A stretch of DNA of 64,000 bases from Streptomyces phaeofaciens (GTDB lineage Bacteria > Actinomycetota > Actinomycetes > Streptomycetales > Streptomycetaceae). The stretch spans positions 62,001 through 126,000 of the forward strand of contig NZ_BMSA01000018.1 of the NCBI RefSeq assembly GCF_014648915.1. Reading direction: 5' to 3'. Below are positions 15,864 through 25,884 of the stretch, piece by piece (the stretch's first letter is position 1; every line of letters begins with the position of its first letter). The translations under genes and the position numbers were made by a program. Below the pieces are notes generated by a model. It searched no databases and had not been told where the DNA came from. It saw nothing but the letters and a program-made list of their open reading frames with translations.

Positions 15864-18110
15864 TCACGCACCGGGAACATCGAGCACGGGCAGGTTCGTG
15901 TCGGTCCACGAGCCTTCGCGGCTCATGCCGTTGTCGTGGTGGTAGGTGACGCGGTACCGGTACCCCGGCGTTCCCGTCATCGTGTACTCGTGGACGACAG
16001 CCCCGGCGTGGAGTGTGAACGGGTAGTTCGCGGTGACGGTGTCCGTGCCGGGCGCGGCGAATTCGACCAGCACCTCCCGCACACCGTCCGCGGCACCGGC
16101 CGAGGTGTCCACCCGTACCACCACGGCCTGGGTGACCGGCATGTCGGGGCTGACGATGAGGCGACTTTGGCCGGTGGAGGACTCCGGCACCGTGCTCTGG
16201 TGGCCGTCGGTGAACAGCGTCGTCACCCGGTAGGACACGCGCAGCAGCGTCGGATCCCGCAGGGGGACCTCGAAGAGCTGTGAACCCGCGTTGTCGGCGC
16301 CGAACTCCATGGACGCCTCTTGGCGCACCTGGTGGGCCGGATCCTCGTACAGCAGGTCGACGAGCAGGGCGCTGACGGCGCTCCAGTCCGCCAGGGGCCG
16401 CACGGTGACCCGGTGCACGTCGGGGAAGGGGTCGTCGATCCGAAGGTCGGTCCCTTCGTGCTCCGCCCACTCACGCACGACGTCCTGCCGATCCCGTCCC
16501 CGGTAGGTGAGACGGTACGAGAAGACCTCCGGGGCGGAGTCCGAGAGGAACAGGTACCAGTTCCATGCGGGGGCCTGGTCCGTCATATCGATCACGTACT
16601 GGCCGGAGGCGCCCAGCGTCTTGTCCTCGTAGCGCAGTTCGACGGTGACACCGTTCCAGTGGGCCCAGGTGAGGTCTTCGGCCCGTATCAGGACCTTGGT
16701 CAGACGGAAGACGTCGTCGGGGCGGATCTCGGCCTTCTCGCCGTCCACGACGCTGCTCGCGCTGATCTCGTTCGGCAGCGTGTAGTTCTCGGTGTTCTTC
16801 AGGTGGTACGTGACGTCCATCTGCACCGGCGTCACCATGTGCCCGTCCTCGACCTGGCTGAACCACTGTGCCGTGCCTTCGTTGTGCGCCTCGTCGAGCA
16901 GGACCGTGCTGGTCTCGCCTCCGTAGCGCAGGTCCACCGCGACGGAGGCGATGTAGTTGCTGGGGAACTGCACCCGGGAGACGACCGCGACCTGGCGCTG
17001 CTTGAACCACGGGTCGTCGAGCGACACGCCTCGGACGAAGTCGCTCCGCGGGCGCCCGGACGCGGTGATGAGGTCGGCGATGCCGCTGAGATGCCCCTGC
17101 GGGTGGACCGTCCGGCGGACGGCGGTGCGCTGGCTCATCTGCACGTTCAGCGTCTTCTCCACGTCCTGGACGGACCTGTCGCGCCGGTAGGTGTACGAGC
17201 CCAGCAGGGAGAGCCCGCCGGTCACCGCCACCCTGCCGAACTCGGTGGCGAGCCCGGCGGCCTTGTCCCAGCCGTCCGGTGCCGGCCGTGGGGGGAGGCT
17301 GACCTCGAACAGGGCGTCGGTGATCATGTCGTAGACGGCCGAGACCGCCCGGCTGTGGTCCGCGATCACGCTCTTGCCGGCCTCGCCCTCCGGGACGAAG
17401 AAGTCGTCCTGGACGTCGATGATCCGCTCGTCCCGGAGCCGGTCGAGTTCCTCGGTGACCTGACTGGAGAGGAACACACCGTCGACACCGAAGGCCTTGT
17501 CGAGCCGTTCCTTCAGCTGCTTCCACCGGACGTTCAGGGTCACCGTGTACGCGGGGCGCAGTGCCAGGAACTGGAGCGAGTAGACGACCCCGATCGGCAC
17601 GGCTGCACCGTCCAGGCAGGCGTCCATCAGCTTCGCCCCGTCGGCGTCGAGGCGGGCCGAGAAGGCGGCCTGGTTGACCCCGTACAGGCTGGGCTTGGCA
17701 TAGTGGATGATGCGCTCGACGAAGCCCTGGGCACCGGGCTCGTCGTCGGTCTGGCTGTCCAGCAGGACGAGTTTGACCGATCCGTCCTCGATGGGCACCG
17801 GCACGGGCCGGCGCGGCCGGTCGGGGAGGTTCAGCTGCGACTGGATCTGCCCCGCCACGTCGTCGAGCATCTGGTCGAGCACCTCGGCGTGGGGGCCCAG
17901 CACCACGTCGAAGTTCAGCAGGCCTCCGGTGACGTCCTTCGTCGTGCCGCGGAACTGGAGGAGCGAGAAGACAGGGACGGGAGAGCCGCCCTCGCTGCGC
18001 ACCGCGATCGACGGCCCCATCGGGAGGTAGTACCACTGAAGGGGATCGGCATGGTCGGGGAAGAGGCTGAAGCCGTTCACCGACAGGAACGGTGGAGTCA
18101 AGGAGAGCAT
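15864..18110 (-). CDS. Large cluster paralogue
   Basis: 748 residues, function unknown. N-terminal motif LFPDHADPLQWYYLP (16-30), then TGGLLNFDVVLG. The central motif is KPSLYGVNQAAF, followed by VVYSLQFLALRPAYTVTLNV. Both align with the 797-residue neighbour. C-terminal beta modules include VELRYEDKTLG and VDLLYEDPAHQV, each followed by a FSYRLTYRGRD-like strand. There is no proline linker. GAGG lies six bases before ATG; 24 bases separate its stop from the next start downstream. No export signal. Confidence 0.85.
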   Translation of the reverse strand: MLSLTPPFLSVNGFSLFPDHADPLQWYYLPMGPSIAVRSEGGSPVPVFSLLQFRGTTKDVTGGLLNFDVVLGPHAEVLDQMLDDVAGQIQSQLNLPDRPRRPVPVPIEDGSVKLVLLDSQTDDEPGAQGFVERIIHYAKPSLYGVNQAAFSARLDADGAKLMDACLDGAAVPIGVVYSLQFLALRPAYTVTLNVRWKQLKERLDKAFGVDGVFLSSQVTEELDRLRDERIIDVQDDFFVPEGEAGKSVIADHSRAVSAVYDMITDALFEVSLPPRPAPDGWDKAAGLATEFGRVAVTGGLSLLGSYTYRRDRSVQDVEKTLNVQMSQRTAVRRTVHPQGHLSGIADLITASGRPRSDFVRGVSLDDPWFKQRQVAVVSRVQFPSNYIASVAVDLRYGGETSTVLLDEAHNEGTAQWFSQVEDGHMVTPVQMDVTYHLKNTENYTLPNEISASSVVDGEKAEIRPDDVFRLTKVLIRAEDLTWAHWNGVTVELRYEDKTLGASGQYVIDMTDQAPAWNWYLFLSDSAPEVFSYRLTYRGRDRQDVVREWAEHEGTDLRIDDPFPDVHRVTVRPLADWSAVSALLVDLLYEDPAHQVRQEASMEFGADNAGSQLFEVPLRDPTLLRVSYRVTTLFTDGHQSTVPESSTGQSRLIVSPDMPVTQAVVVRVDTSAGAADGVREVLVEFAAPGTDTVTANYPFTLHAGAVVHEYTMTGTPGYRYRVTYHHDNGMSREGSWTDTNLPVLDVPGA

Positions 18111-18119
18111 GACGTCACC

Positions 18120-20273
18120 TCAGGGCGCCACGGCCTGACGCGGCAGCAGAAGGTTGGTGTCGGCGGTGGTGACCGGCGCCGTGTCGGCGCTCGTGCCGTC
18201 GGCGCGGTAGTAGGTGGCGGTCCAGGTGAACTCCTTCTTCGCGGCGGCGTCGGTGAGGTAGAACACCACCGGCGTCAGCTGGCCGTCCTTGCGGACGACG
18301 ACGCTCTGGGTCTGCCGCTGGGCCGGGTCACCGCCGTCGCAGGTCAGGACGGCCTTCACCAGGGCGTGCGTGTTCCAGTCGACGAGGTCGGGCGTGATGG
18401 TGACCGCCACCACCGCGGCCACCGGGTCGCCGACGGTGATCGTGGAGTCCTCGGACACCGTGTCGGGGATCTCGCGGATGCTGCCGTCCTTGTACCGCAC
18501 GATGGCGCTGTAGGTGACCGTGCCGGCATCCTCGTCGAGGACGGGGACCGGCCATTCCTTGTACGCGTCGCCGCCTTTGAGGACCTGGTTCTCGCTCCAT
18601 TCGTAGCCGCTCCCGGGATCCTCGTAGCGCACGTCGCACACGATCGAGTCGATCTTGTTGGTGAGGTCCCCGACGCCGAAAACCCTGATCTTGCGCACGT
18701 TCGTGAAGGGTGACCTCACCCAGATGCGCTGGCCGGTCGCGTCCGTCCAGTCGCGTTCGATCACCTGGCCGCTCGGCATCCGGTAGTCGACGCGGTACCG
18801 GATCGGACGGTCGCGCTTCTCCGTGATCACATAGCGCAGGGTCTGCTCCGCGTTCTGCTCCTTGGTGAATACGACCTGGTCGCCGATCGGGCTCCCCGAG
18901 GACGGCGTGTACTCGAGAGTGACGGTGGCCGCGGCTACGGTCGCGAAGTCCAGGTTGCCCGGTTGAACCTCCACCTCCAGGACGCCGAGATCGTCGACGT
19001 TGAGGGTCAGCGGACCCTTGTTCGGAGCCGCAGGCGCGCTGTAGACGGAGGAGGTCCCTTTGTAGTTGACCTTGAAGGCGTACTGGTACTCCTCCGTACC
19101 GCCGTCGGTGTAGGAGGAGAACGATTCCACCTGGTTGGGTGTCTCGAAGTGGTAGTCGCTCGTGACCAGCTTGTCCGCCTGGTACTCGATGTGCAGGTCC
19201 ACACTGTGGACCAGCCCGTCCTTGAAGTCCGCGTTGACCCGCACCGGGGCGGTGAACGAGCGGAAGAAGGGGTCGTCCAGGGCGATCTCGCGGTAGTGGT
19301 CGGCCCACTGGATCGGCTGGCCCTTCTTGTCCACCAGGGTGGTGATGTTCGGCAGGGTGCCCTGGGGATTGAACGGCCAGAGCACCGCGGTCTGCTGGCT
19401 GATGTCGATGCGGAAATCGTCGATGCGTATGTTGGTGAACTCGCGGTGGATGCTCTCGTAGTCCTCCAGGACGCTCCGGTCACCGGTGTAGCCCGGTATC
19501 TGCTCCGCCATCCGCTTGGTGGCCATGTCCAGCACCGTGCGCCGGATGCTCTCCTCGATCTTGGCGACCATCTGGGGGTCGGCACCGACACCCGCGTCCA
19601 CGTGGGTCTTGATCACATCGGAGTTGATCGCCAGCTCGGTGATCTTGTCCGAGAACGCGTCGGCGCCATAGCCGCCGTCGTCCTTGGCCTCCTGGACGAA
19701 GCTGCGGAACTGGAAGCCGTGGAACGTACCCCAGCCCGTGACGGCGGGCAGTTTCACCCAGCCGTTCATGCCGTAGGCGACCTGCACGATGCCGCCCTTG
19801 CCCTGCATGGCCTCGGCGAAGAGGGTGGCGCCGAAGTCGGGGACCTCCACCGTGAAGGGGGTGACGTTGTCGCCGTACAGCGAGGGACTCACCGGGTTCC
19901 AGACCTTGGTGACGAGCTTGTCGCTCACGTCGGAGAGGTTGATGTGGGCCGTGCCGTTGGCCCAGGTGATGGATCCGAGCCTGACCTGGTCGGCGAGACC
20001 GGTGCCCACCTGCTGGCGCAGCTGCTCCAGGATCACCTGGCGCGTGGCGTCGTCCAGGGCGAACTGGGTGTCGAAGGTCGTGAAGCCGCCCCCGGTCTGG
20101 CCCAGGGGGCCCGGCCTGGGCTGGCGGTACTTCAGATACATGAAGATGGGCTGGCCCTCGGGGTCGCAGCGGAAGGACGGCATCTGCGGCACCGCGTAGA
20201 ACAGCGCCGGATCGGAGTGGTCGCCGTAGACCTGGACGCCGGAGATCATCTGGGCTTTGTCGATCTGGAGCAT
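18120..20273 (-). CDS. Large cluster paralogue
   Basis: 717 residues, function unknown. N-terminal motif VYGDHSDPALFYAVP (15-29), then TGGGFTTFDTQFALDD. The central motif is SPSLYGDNVTPF followed by VQVAYGMNGWVKLPA. A mid region NPQGTLPNITTL resembles HPQGHLSGIADL in the 748-residue neighbour. C-terminal modules include CDVRYEDPGSGYE and IRYRVDYRMPSG. Its stop is nine bases before the start of the next gene, so they form one operon. GAGGAC precedes the ATG. Confidence 0.85.
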   Translation of the reverse strand: MLQIDKAQMISGVQVYGDHSDPALFYAVPQMPSFRCDPEGQPIFMYLKYRQPRPGPLGQTGGGFTTFDTQFALDDATRQVILEQLRQQVGTGLADQVRLGSITWANGTAHINLSDVSDKLVTKVWNPVSPSLYGDNVTPFTVEVPDFGATLFAEAMQGKGGIVQVAYGMNGWVKLPAVTGWGTFHGFQFRSFVQEAKDDGGYGADAFSDKITELAINSDVIKTHVDAGVGADPQMVAKIEESIRRTVLDMATKRMAEQIPGYTGDRSVLEDYESIHREFTNIRIDDFRIDISQQTAVLWPFNPQGTLPNITTLVDKKGQPIQWADHYREIALDDPFFRSFTAPVRVNADFKDGLVHSVDLHIEYQADKLVTSDYHFETPNQVESFSSYTDGGTEEYQYAFKVNYKGTSSVYSAPAAPNKGPLTLNVDDLGVLEVEVQPGNLDFATVAAATVTLEYTPSSGSPIGDQVVFTKEQNAEQTLRYVITEKRDRPIRYRVDYRMPSGQVIERDWTDATGQRIWVRSPFTNVRKIRVFGVGDLTNKIDSIVCDVRYEDPGSGYEWSENQVLKGGDAYKEWPVPVLDEDAGTVTYSAIVRYKDGSIREIPDTVSEDSTITVGDPVAAVVAVTITPDLVDWNTHALVKAVLTCDGGDPAQRQTQSVVVRKDGQLTPVVFYLTDAAAKKEFTWTATYYRADGTSADTAPVTTADTNLLLPRQAVAP

Positions 20274-20315
20274 GCTGTCCTCGCTTCGGCCGGGCCCGTC
20301 AGTGCCGGGCGGCTC

Positions 20316-21413
20316 TCAGACCCGGACCTGGGGACTGATGGAATGGACGGTGTGCTTGGGGACGGCGACGCCGTCGGCTCCGGTCTCCGTCACGTCGATC
20401 ACGAGTTCTCCGCCGAGGTCCTCCTGGGCGCTGGCCACCAGCCACGACGCCGTCCATTCCGGGGCGTCCAGGGTGACGCTGCGGTGATCGGGGAGCCCAT
20501 CGCCGGCCGGCTCGTACCAGACCTCCAGGGCGACCACGGCCCCGTCGGTGCGACCCGGTGCCTGGCACGTGACCGTCACCAGCCCCAGGGCGGCCTCGTC
20601 GATGACCCAGCCGGAGGCGCCGGGCCGAAGGGTGCGCCGGTAGGGCTTGCCGCTCTCGCCGTGGACCACGAGGTCGAGGCTCTCCGCGGCCGGAAGTTGT
20701 TCCGGGAGCGGGTCGTCGGACGGGTACGTCACCGTCCAGGGGGTGCCCGCGGCGTCGGCGCCGGTGAGATCGACCGCGCGGACCGGGACGGAGCCCGTCG
20801 CCACCGTGATGCGCAGCGGCAGCGACGCACCAGGAGCTGCCGGGTCGGTGACGGGCGCTTCGGTCGCCGTGGCGGTCAGGAAGATGTGCTTCTCGCCTGA
20901 CGGAGCATCGCTCATCGCCTCGCCGACATCGAGTTCGCGGACCACCTCGTCGGCTCCGACGGCTCCGTCGAACCGGACGAGCAGCCGCCCTCGCCGGCCC
21001 TGGAGCGCCTCCCGGGCGAGGGGAAGCAGAGCCGGTGGCAGAGGTCCTGCCAGGAGCGCGGTGTACGGAGGCATTCCGGAGGAGGTCGACGATGCGAGAA
21101 CGGCCTCCTCTTCACCGTCACCTCGGGCCACCAGGGTGACGTGACGTACTGTCACGGGGCCGGGGGTGACGATCACGGTGGACGGTGGCACGTCCAACTC
21201 CGTGGCGGCGCGCGCCACCAGGGCCGCGGTCTCCTTGCCGTCCGGCCACCAGTGCGCGCTGATCTGCACGGATGCGGAGGTGTCGGTCCCCACCACCGTC
21301 GCCATGGGCACCCCCTGAGCGGAGACGTCCAAAGCGGGGCTGCCGGGGAGGAGTTGGACCGTCGGAGGGTCGAGCCGCGTCACGACGATTCGCGCTTGAG
21401 AATCGGGGAACAT
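20316..21413 (-). CDS. Shorter cluster protein with one shared beta module
   Basis: 365 residues, function unknown. It lacks the N-terminal and PSLxGxN motifs. It carries a C-terminal segment LEVWYEPAGDGLPDHRSVTL that corresponds to the LRYxDP modules of the large paralogues. First gene of the minus-strand arm, with AAGGGG four bases before the ATG. The start lies 79 bases from the divergent GTG of the plus-strand arm. Confidence 0.75.
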   Translation of the reverse strand: MFPDSQARIVVTRLDPPTVQLLPGSPALDVSAQGVPMATVVGTDTSASVQISAHWWPDGKETAALVARAATELDVPPSTVIVTPGPVTVRHVTLVARGDGEEEAVLASSTSSGMPPYTALLAGPLPPALLPLAREALQGRRGRLLVRFDGAVGADEVVRELDVGEAMSDAPSGEKHIFLTATATEAPVTDPAAPGASLPLRITVATGSVPVRAVDLTGADAAGTPWTVTYPSDDPLPEQLPAAESLDLVVHGESGKPYRRTLRPGASGWVIDEAALGLVTVTCQAPGRTDGAVVALEVWYEPAGDGLPDHRSVTLDAPEWTASWLVASAQEDLGGELVIDVTETGADGVAVPKHTVHSISPQVRV

Positions 21414-21492
21414 TTTGCCCCTTGTGGGTGATTGTGCTCATATTGAGTTTAGAGCGCATTCCGCCCAAGTGCAGGAGAAGAGGTGGGCGCAA
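21414..21492. promoter_or_regulatory. Divergent control region of the large-protein cluster
   Basis: Only 79 bases separate the two arms of the cluster. The stretch is AT-richer than its surroundings, with CATATTGAGTTTAGAG near its middle, and must hold the promoters for both directions or a shared operator. I could not assign -35/-10 boxes with confidence. Close divergent spacing implies coordinated expression of both arms. Confidence 0.5.
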
Positions 21493-23508
21493 GTGCTCCT
21501 CCTCCCGGCTCTCATCGCCCGACCCACCTGGTCTCTTTTCGCCGACGACGAGCTCGATCAGGTCTTCTACGCGATCGCGTCGCTGCCCCGGCTCAGCCGG
21601 GATTCCGATGGCGTCACTGTGCTGTCATTTATTCGGTATCGCTCCGCACCCGGTGGCACCAGTGGCGGAATTATTGAATTGCAAACGGATTTGTCGCTGC
21701 GGCCGGAGGAGCAGGCGGAGGCGGTCGCAGCTGCCCGGGCGAGCCGTGCGGGGACGGTGGAGCCCCGCATGGATGATCCGCTCTGGCTGGACGGAAAGGC
21801 GACGCTCTCCCTTCTCGGCTCCACGGTTGGCGGCGGTGAGGGGCCGGTGAGCGCGCAGCCGTCGCTGTCGGGAAGTTGCCCGGCCGCGTTCCAGGCGGCG
21901 CTGACGCCCGAGGCGGCCACGATCCAATGGGAGGCACTGCACGAGGGGAAGCCCGCGCTTCAGGCCTCCTACCGGATGCACGCCATGGCCCGCATCCCGA
22001 ACGGCCGGGTCCATGCCTACGCCCGCGGCCCCGATGTCACCGCGCTGTGGGACCGGCTCGCCGCGGCCCCCGACGTGCGGGGCGCACTCGTCGAGGCCTC
22101 AGCCGCCGGCGTCGAGGTCCTGGACTGGCCCGCGAACGGCGATCCCGAACTGCTGCAGACGTTCATCGACTGGGGATGGGACTGGCTCGCGCCCTGGCTG
22201 CCGCCCAACGGCACACCGCCGGGTTCCGACATCGACGCGGAGTTCACCGGCTCCGCGGGACTGCCATGGCCCTTCGAGGTCGCGGGCAGCCTGGACGCGT
22301 TGGAGCTGCCCCGGGACGAGGGATGCTTCCTGGCGGTCGATCTGTCCGATCCGATCTTCCAGCAGCGGCACCTGGTGACACGGTGCAACGCAGACTTCTC
22401 CTCGGGCCGGCTCGCGGCGGTCATGGCTCATGTCGACTACGGGGACCACCACCACTCGGCCGTGTTCACCGGCAACGAAACGGCCGACCGGTTCGTGTGC
22501 ACCGTCGACCCCGCCCTCGGACGCACGGTCACGATCCGGCCGGTGGTGTCCTTCACCGCTTCGAGCACCGTGATGGAACTGCCCGAGATCCGCACCGACG
22601 CGGAGAACGTGCTCATCAGTGTCGACACCGACGGCTGGCTGACCATCGACTTCAGCGCCGCCGCGCTCGACTGGGCGACGGTCCGCCACGTGGAGGTCGG
22701 GCTCCGCTACCAGGACGACGACCACGGGGTCGGACTCGTCGAGGACTTCCTGAAGTTCGACGCCTCCCGCACGGCCCAGCACTACGAACGCGCTGTCTAC
22801 GCGCCGGTGACCAAGCCGTACGAGATGCACCTGTCGTACGACCTGGCCGACGGCCGGACCGCCGACGTCGACTGGACACCCGGCACCGACCGGACCGTGC
22901 TCATCCCGCCGCCGTCGGACACGTGGCGCACGATACGGCTCAGCGCGGCCGGACGCTTCGACGGCGTCGCGGCCTTCCTCGTCGACCTGGAGAGCGACGA
23001 CGGCTCCGGCCACACATCGAGCACCACCGTGCGCCTGACCCCGGAGGCGGACTCCGCTAACTGGCGGACCGGGTCCGACGACACGGCCGCCGCGACCCTC
23101 AAGTACCGCGTCACGACCGTCTTCGCCGACGGCCACTCCACCGTCGGCCCCTGGCAGGAGGCCCCCCGCATCCAGCGGCTCGACATCGGAACTGCGCCGG
23201 CCGCCGTTCTCGGCGTCACCGTGGTGGCCGACCTCGTCGACTTCGCCGTGGTGAAGCTCGTGAAGACCACGCTGAGCCACACGGGGCCGGCGGGGGAGAC
23301 CGACACCCGCGAGCTGATGTTCGCGCCCGGACAGCCCACCACCGTCGAGCTGCGTCTGCCGCTGCCGGACAAGGACGACACGGGGGCCCAGCCGCAGCAC
23401 CGCTACACCGTCACCTCCACGTACTACCTGCGCGGCGGTGGGCATCGCAGCACGCCCGTGACACCCGGATCCGATCCGGTGATCGTTCTCCAACCCCCTC
23501 CCGTGTGA
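21493..23508 (+). CDS. Large cluster paralogue, plus-strand arm
   Basis: About 671 residues from a GTG start. The N-terminal motif LFADDELDQVFYAI (15-28) is a diverged form of the FPDHADPxxFYYLP motif. SGGIIELQTDLSL follows, then QPSLSGSCPAAF and ASYRMHAMARIP, matching the central block. The C-terminal modules include VGLRYQDDDHGVG and LKYRVTTVFADGHS. The GTG is chosen because AGGAGAAGAGG precedes it and the paralogue pattern starts there; longer readings begin in the divergent promoter. Confidence 0.8.
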   Translation: MLLLPALIARPTWSLFADDELDQVFYAIASLPRLSRDSDGVTVLSFIRYRSAPGGTSGGIIELQTDLSLRPEEQAEAVAAARASRAGTVEPRMDDPLWLDGKATLSLLGSTVGGGEGPVSAQPSLSGSCPAAFQAALTPEAATIQWEALHEGKPALQASYRMHAMARIPNGRVHAYARGPDVTALWDRLAAAPDVRGALVEASAAGVEVLDWPANGDPELLQTFIDWGWDWLAPWLPPNGTPPGSDIDAEFTGSAGLPWPFEVAGSLDALELPRDEGCFLAVDLSDPIFQQRHLVTRCNADFSSGRLAAVMAHVDYGDHHHSAVFTGNETADRFVCTVDPALGRTVTIRPVVSFTASSTVMELPEIRTDAENVLISVDTDGWLTIDFSAAALDWATVRHVEVGLRYQDDDHGVGLVEDFLKFDASRTAQHYERAVYAPVTKPYEMHLSYDLADGRTADVDWTPGTDRTVLIPPPSDTWRTIRLSAAGRFDGVAAFLVDLESDDGSGHTSSTTVRLTPEADSANWRTGSDDTAAATLKYRVTTVFADGHSTVGPWQEAPRIQRLDIGTAPAAVLGVTVVADLVDFAVVKLVKTTLSHTGPAGETDTRELMFAPGQPTTVELRLPLPDKDDTGAQPQHRYTVTSTYYLRGGGHRSTPVTPGSDPVIVLQPPPV

Positions 23509-23528
23509 CCGACCCTCAAGGAGACGTC

Positions 23529-25853
23529 ATGCTCAACCTGCTGAACAAGTTCGTGGTCCCGGACGTGAAGGGGGTGGACATCTACCAGGATGACGACGAC
23601 CCGCTGCAGTTCTGGATGGTTCCCCAGCCCGTCCGCCTGTCGACCGGCCCCGACGGGCAACCCGCCCTGTCGATATACGCCTTCGCTCGGGACATGAGCC
23701 TCCTGGCCGGGATCGACAAGCCGCTGCCCGCCGGTGAGACCGAGGGCGGAATTCTGAGCATGAGTGTCGAGTCCACCGTGGGGGACGAGGACCAGCGAAA
23801 GATCGTCGAGTATCTGCGCAGCCAGGTGCTGTCCGGCGCACTGGGCTCCCTACGCCCCGTCTGGGACGGGAGCAAAGTGGTGACGGAGCCGCGCGGGGCC
23901 ACGCAGGGCGACCCGAAACTCGGCTATCCGACCTGGCTCGAGGGAGACGCGCAGTTCTGCCTTCCGTCGGCCCTCGGTCCCACCTTCGTCAAGGGGGACG
24001 ACAGCAAGGCGAAGCCCTCCCTCGCCGGGTCGAACGTGGCGAGCTTCACCATCGCCCTCGGACAGGAAGGCATCCGGCTGTTCCGTGAAGGGGCCAAGTC
24101 GGGCAAGCTCACCGCGCATGTGGCGTACACCCTGCAGTTCATGGCGAGGGTGCCCGCCATCACTGTCACCGTGTCGGGCAACGCGAACAACGTCTACCAA
24201 GAACTCAAGGATCACACCACCGTCGTGGAGACCTCGGACGGTGTTGCCGTCCGGACCTATCCGCAGGTGTCCAGCCTGAAGGAGCTCAAGAACATCTCGG
24301 GCAGCCTCCAGGTGGACTACACGAGATTCGACTTCGCCACCGGCGAGGACAAGCTGCGTGAGCAACTGGAGGCTTTCGTCCTCGACATCACGCAGGCGTA
24401 CCTGAAGAACATCTTCGCCCAGCCCGTCATCAACGGACAGCTCAACAAGGAGAAGCTCGGCACGGACCCGATGCAGAACTTCAAGAAGCCCGATGCGCCC
24501 CCCGTCGGAGGAAACCAGCTGTGGCTGAAGGAGTTCGAGCAGTCCGACATACGGGACTTCGGCATGACCTTCCACGGCAGCATCGCCAGGCCGTTCTCGG
24601 CGCACCCCAACGCGGCGCTGGTCGCCATGGTCACCAAGCCCCAGCTGGAAAAGGCCTTCACGGAAGCGGACCTCAACACTCCCATCTTCCACACGCTCCA
24701 GGTCCCGGTGCGCGTGACCGCCGACTTCGCCAACGACCCCATCGCCGGTATCCAGGTGACGCTGGACTACCGCCAGACCGACGACCGTACCGGCGAGGTC
24801 AAGGCGGCCTCGCAGACGTACGACTTCGTGAAGGGCGACGAGACGTACTACTTCCGCACCACCCTCGCCAAGGACGCGCAGGGAGCGCCGAAGGACACCT
24901 ACAGCTACTCCAGCAGACTGCATTACAAGGCGGCCCAGCAGTCCACGGACATCGCCGCGCAGACCACCCGCGAGAAGAGCCTCATCATCGGCTACGACCG
25001 CCTCGGCTGCGTCGACGTCAAGGTGGTCGCGGGCACCGTGCCGTGGGCGGCGGTGCAGTCGATCCAGGTCGACCTGAAGCTGCCCGGGGTGAACCTGCCG
25101 TCCGCGGCGCAGACCCTCGTGCTCACCGAGGCGGCGCAGGAGGGGGGCTGGTTCAGCTACACGGGTGGGCAGACATCGCAGGAGTACGAGTATTCCTGCG
25201 AGTTCCTCCTCAAGAACGGCAGCAGGCTCGTCACGGGCCCCGACCGCACCTCCACGGCCCGGCTGCTGATCGACGCGCCCTTCGAGGACCGCATGGCGGT
25301 GACGTTCGTACCCCAGGGCCTCTTCCCGCCCCTGCAGTCGATCGTGCTGTCCACCAAGTACAGCGACGAAGCGGCCAAATACCACACCGAGGGCACCCAC
25401 GTGTTCGCGAACAACATCGAGTCCTGGCGCTGGGAGGTCGACCTGCCCGACACGAAGAACCGCGAGTTCCAGTACAAGGCCGACATCACCTACGCCGACG
25501 GGACGACGGCACCCGGCCAGTGGCAGGTCGGCCAGGAGGGCACCGTCCTCATCGGTGAGGTCAAGAGCTCGCTGATGGAGGTGGCCGTGACCGCGGCGGC
25601 GCTGGACATGACCAAGTGGAAGCTCGTGGTGGTGAAACTGCGCTACGAGGACCCCGTCACGCACGAGGTGCAGGACGAGACGTTCCAGCTGACCTCCGCC
25701 AACGCCGGTCAGATCCCGTCCTGGAAGGTGACGCTGAAGGACCCCGCCGCCCAGAGCTACACGTACGAGGTCGAAGGCTACGGCACCGACGGCACACGCA
25801 AGTCCGTGCCCGCCACCTCCACCAGCGACGAACTGCTCGTTCTCGAGCTCTGA
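23529..25853 (+). CDS. Large cluster paralogue, plus-strand arm
   Basis: 774 residues, function unknown. N-terminal motif IYQDDDDPLQFWMVP (18-32), then EGGILSMSVESTVGDE. Central motif KPSLAGSNVASF followed by VAYTLQFMARVPAITVTV and NNVYQELKD, which parallels HRVYKEL in the 797-residue protein. C-terminal modules include VKLRYEDPVTHEV and FQYKADITYADGT. AAGGAG sits five bases before ATG. It starts 20 bases after the previous stop, so the arm is an operon. Confidence 0.85.
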   Translation: MLNLLNKFVVPDVKGVDIYQDDDDPLQFWMVPQPVRLSTGPDGQPALSIYAFARDMSLLAGIDKPLPAGETEGGILSMSVESTVGDEDQRKIVEYLRSQVLSGALGSLRPVWDGSKVVTEPRGATQGDPKLGYPTWLEGDAQFCLPSALGPTFVKGDDSKAKPSLAGSNVASFTIALGQEGIRLFREGAKSGKLTAHVAYTLQFMARVPAITVTVSGNANNVYQELKDHTTVVETSDGVAVRTYPQVSSLKELKNISGSLQVDYTRFDFATGEDKLREQLEAFVLDITQAYLKNIFAQPVINGQLNKEKLGTDPMQNFKKPDAPPVGGNQLWLKEFEQSDIRDFGMTFHGSIARPFSAHPNAALVAMVTKPQLEKAFTEADLNTPIFHTLQVPVRVTADFANDPIAGIQVTLDYRQTDDRTGEVKAASQTYDFVKGDETYYFRTTLAKDAQGAPKDTYSYSSRLHYKAAQQSTDIAAQTTREKSLIIGYDRLGCVDVKVVAGTVPWAAVQSIQVDLKLPGVNLPSAAQTLVLTEAAQEGGWFSYTGGQTSQEYEYSCEFLLKNGSRLVTGPDRTSTARLLIDAPFEDRMAVTFVPQGLFPPLQSIVLSTKYSDEAAKYHTEGTHVFANNIESWRWEVDLPDTKNREFQYKADITYADGTTAPGQWQVGQEGTVLIGEVKSSLMEVAVTAAALDMTKWKLVVVKLRYEDPVTHEVQDETFQLTSANAGQIPSWKVTLKDPAAQSYTYEVEGYGTDGTRKSVPATSTSDELLVLEL

Positions 25854-25884
25854 CGAAGGCAGCGGGCGCTGAAGGAGCGATGTC

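Noticed and set aside
16320..18713. Long open frame on the plus strand, antisense to two large cluster genes
   Set aside because: High GC keeps antisense frames open; the translation is rich in Val/Gly/Asp without domains, and the minus-strand frames show clear paralogue motifs and ribosome-binding sites.
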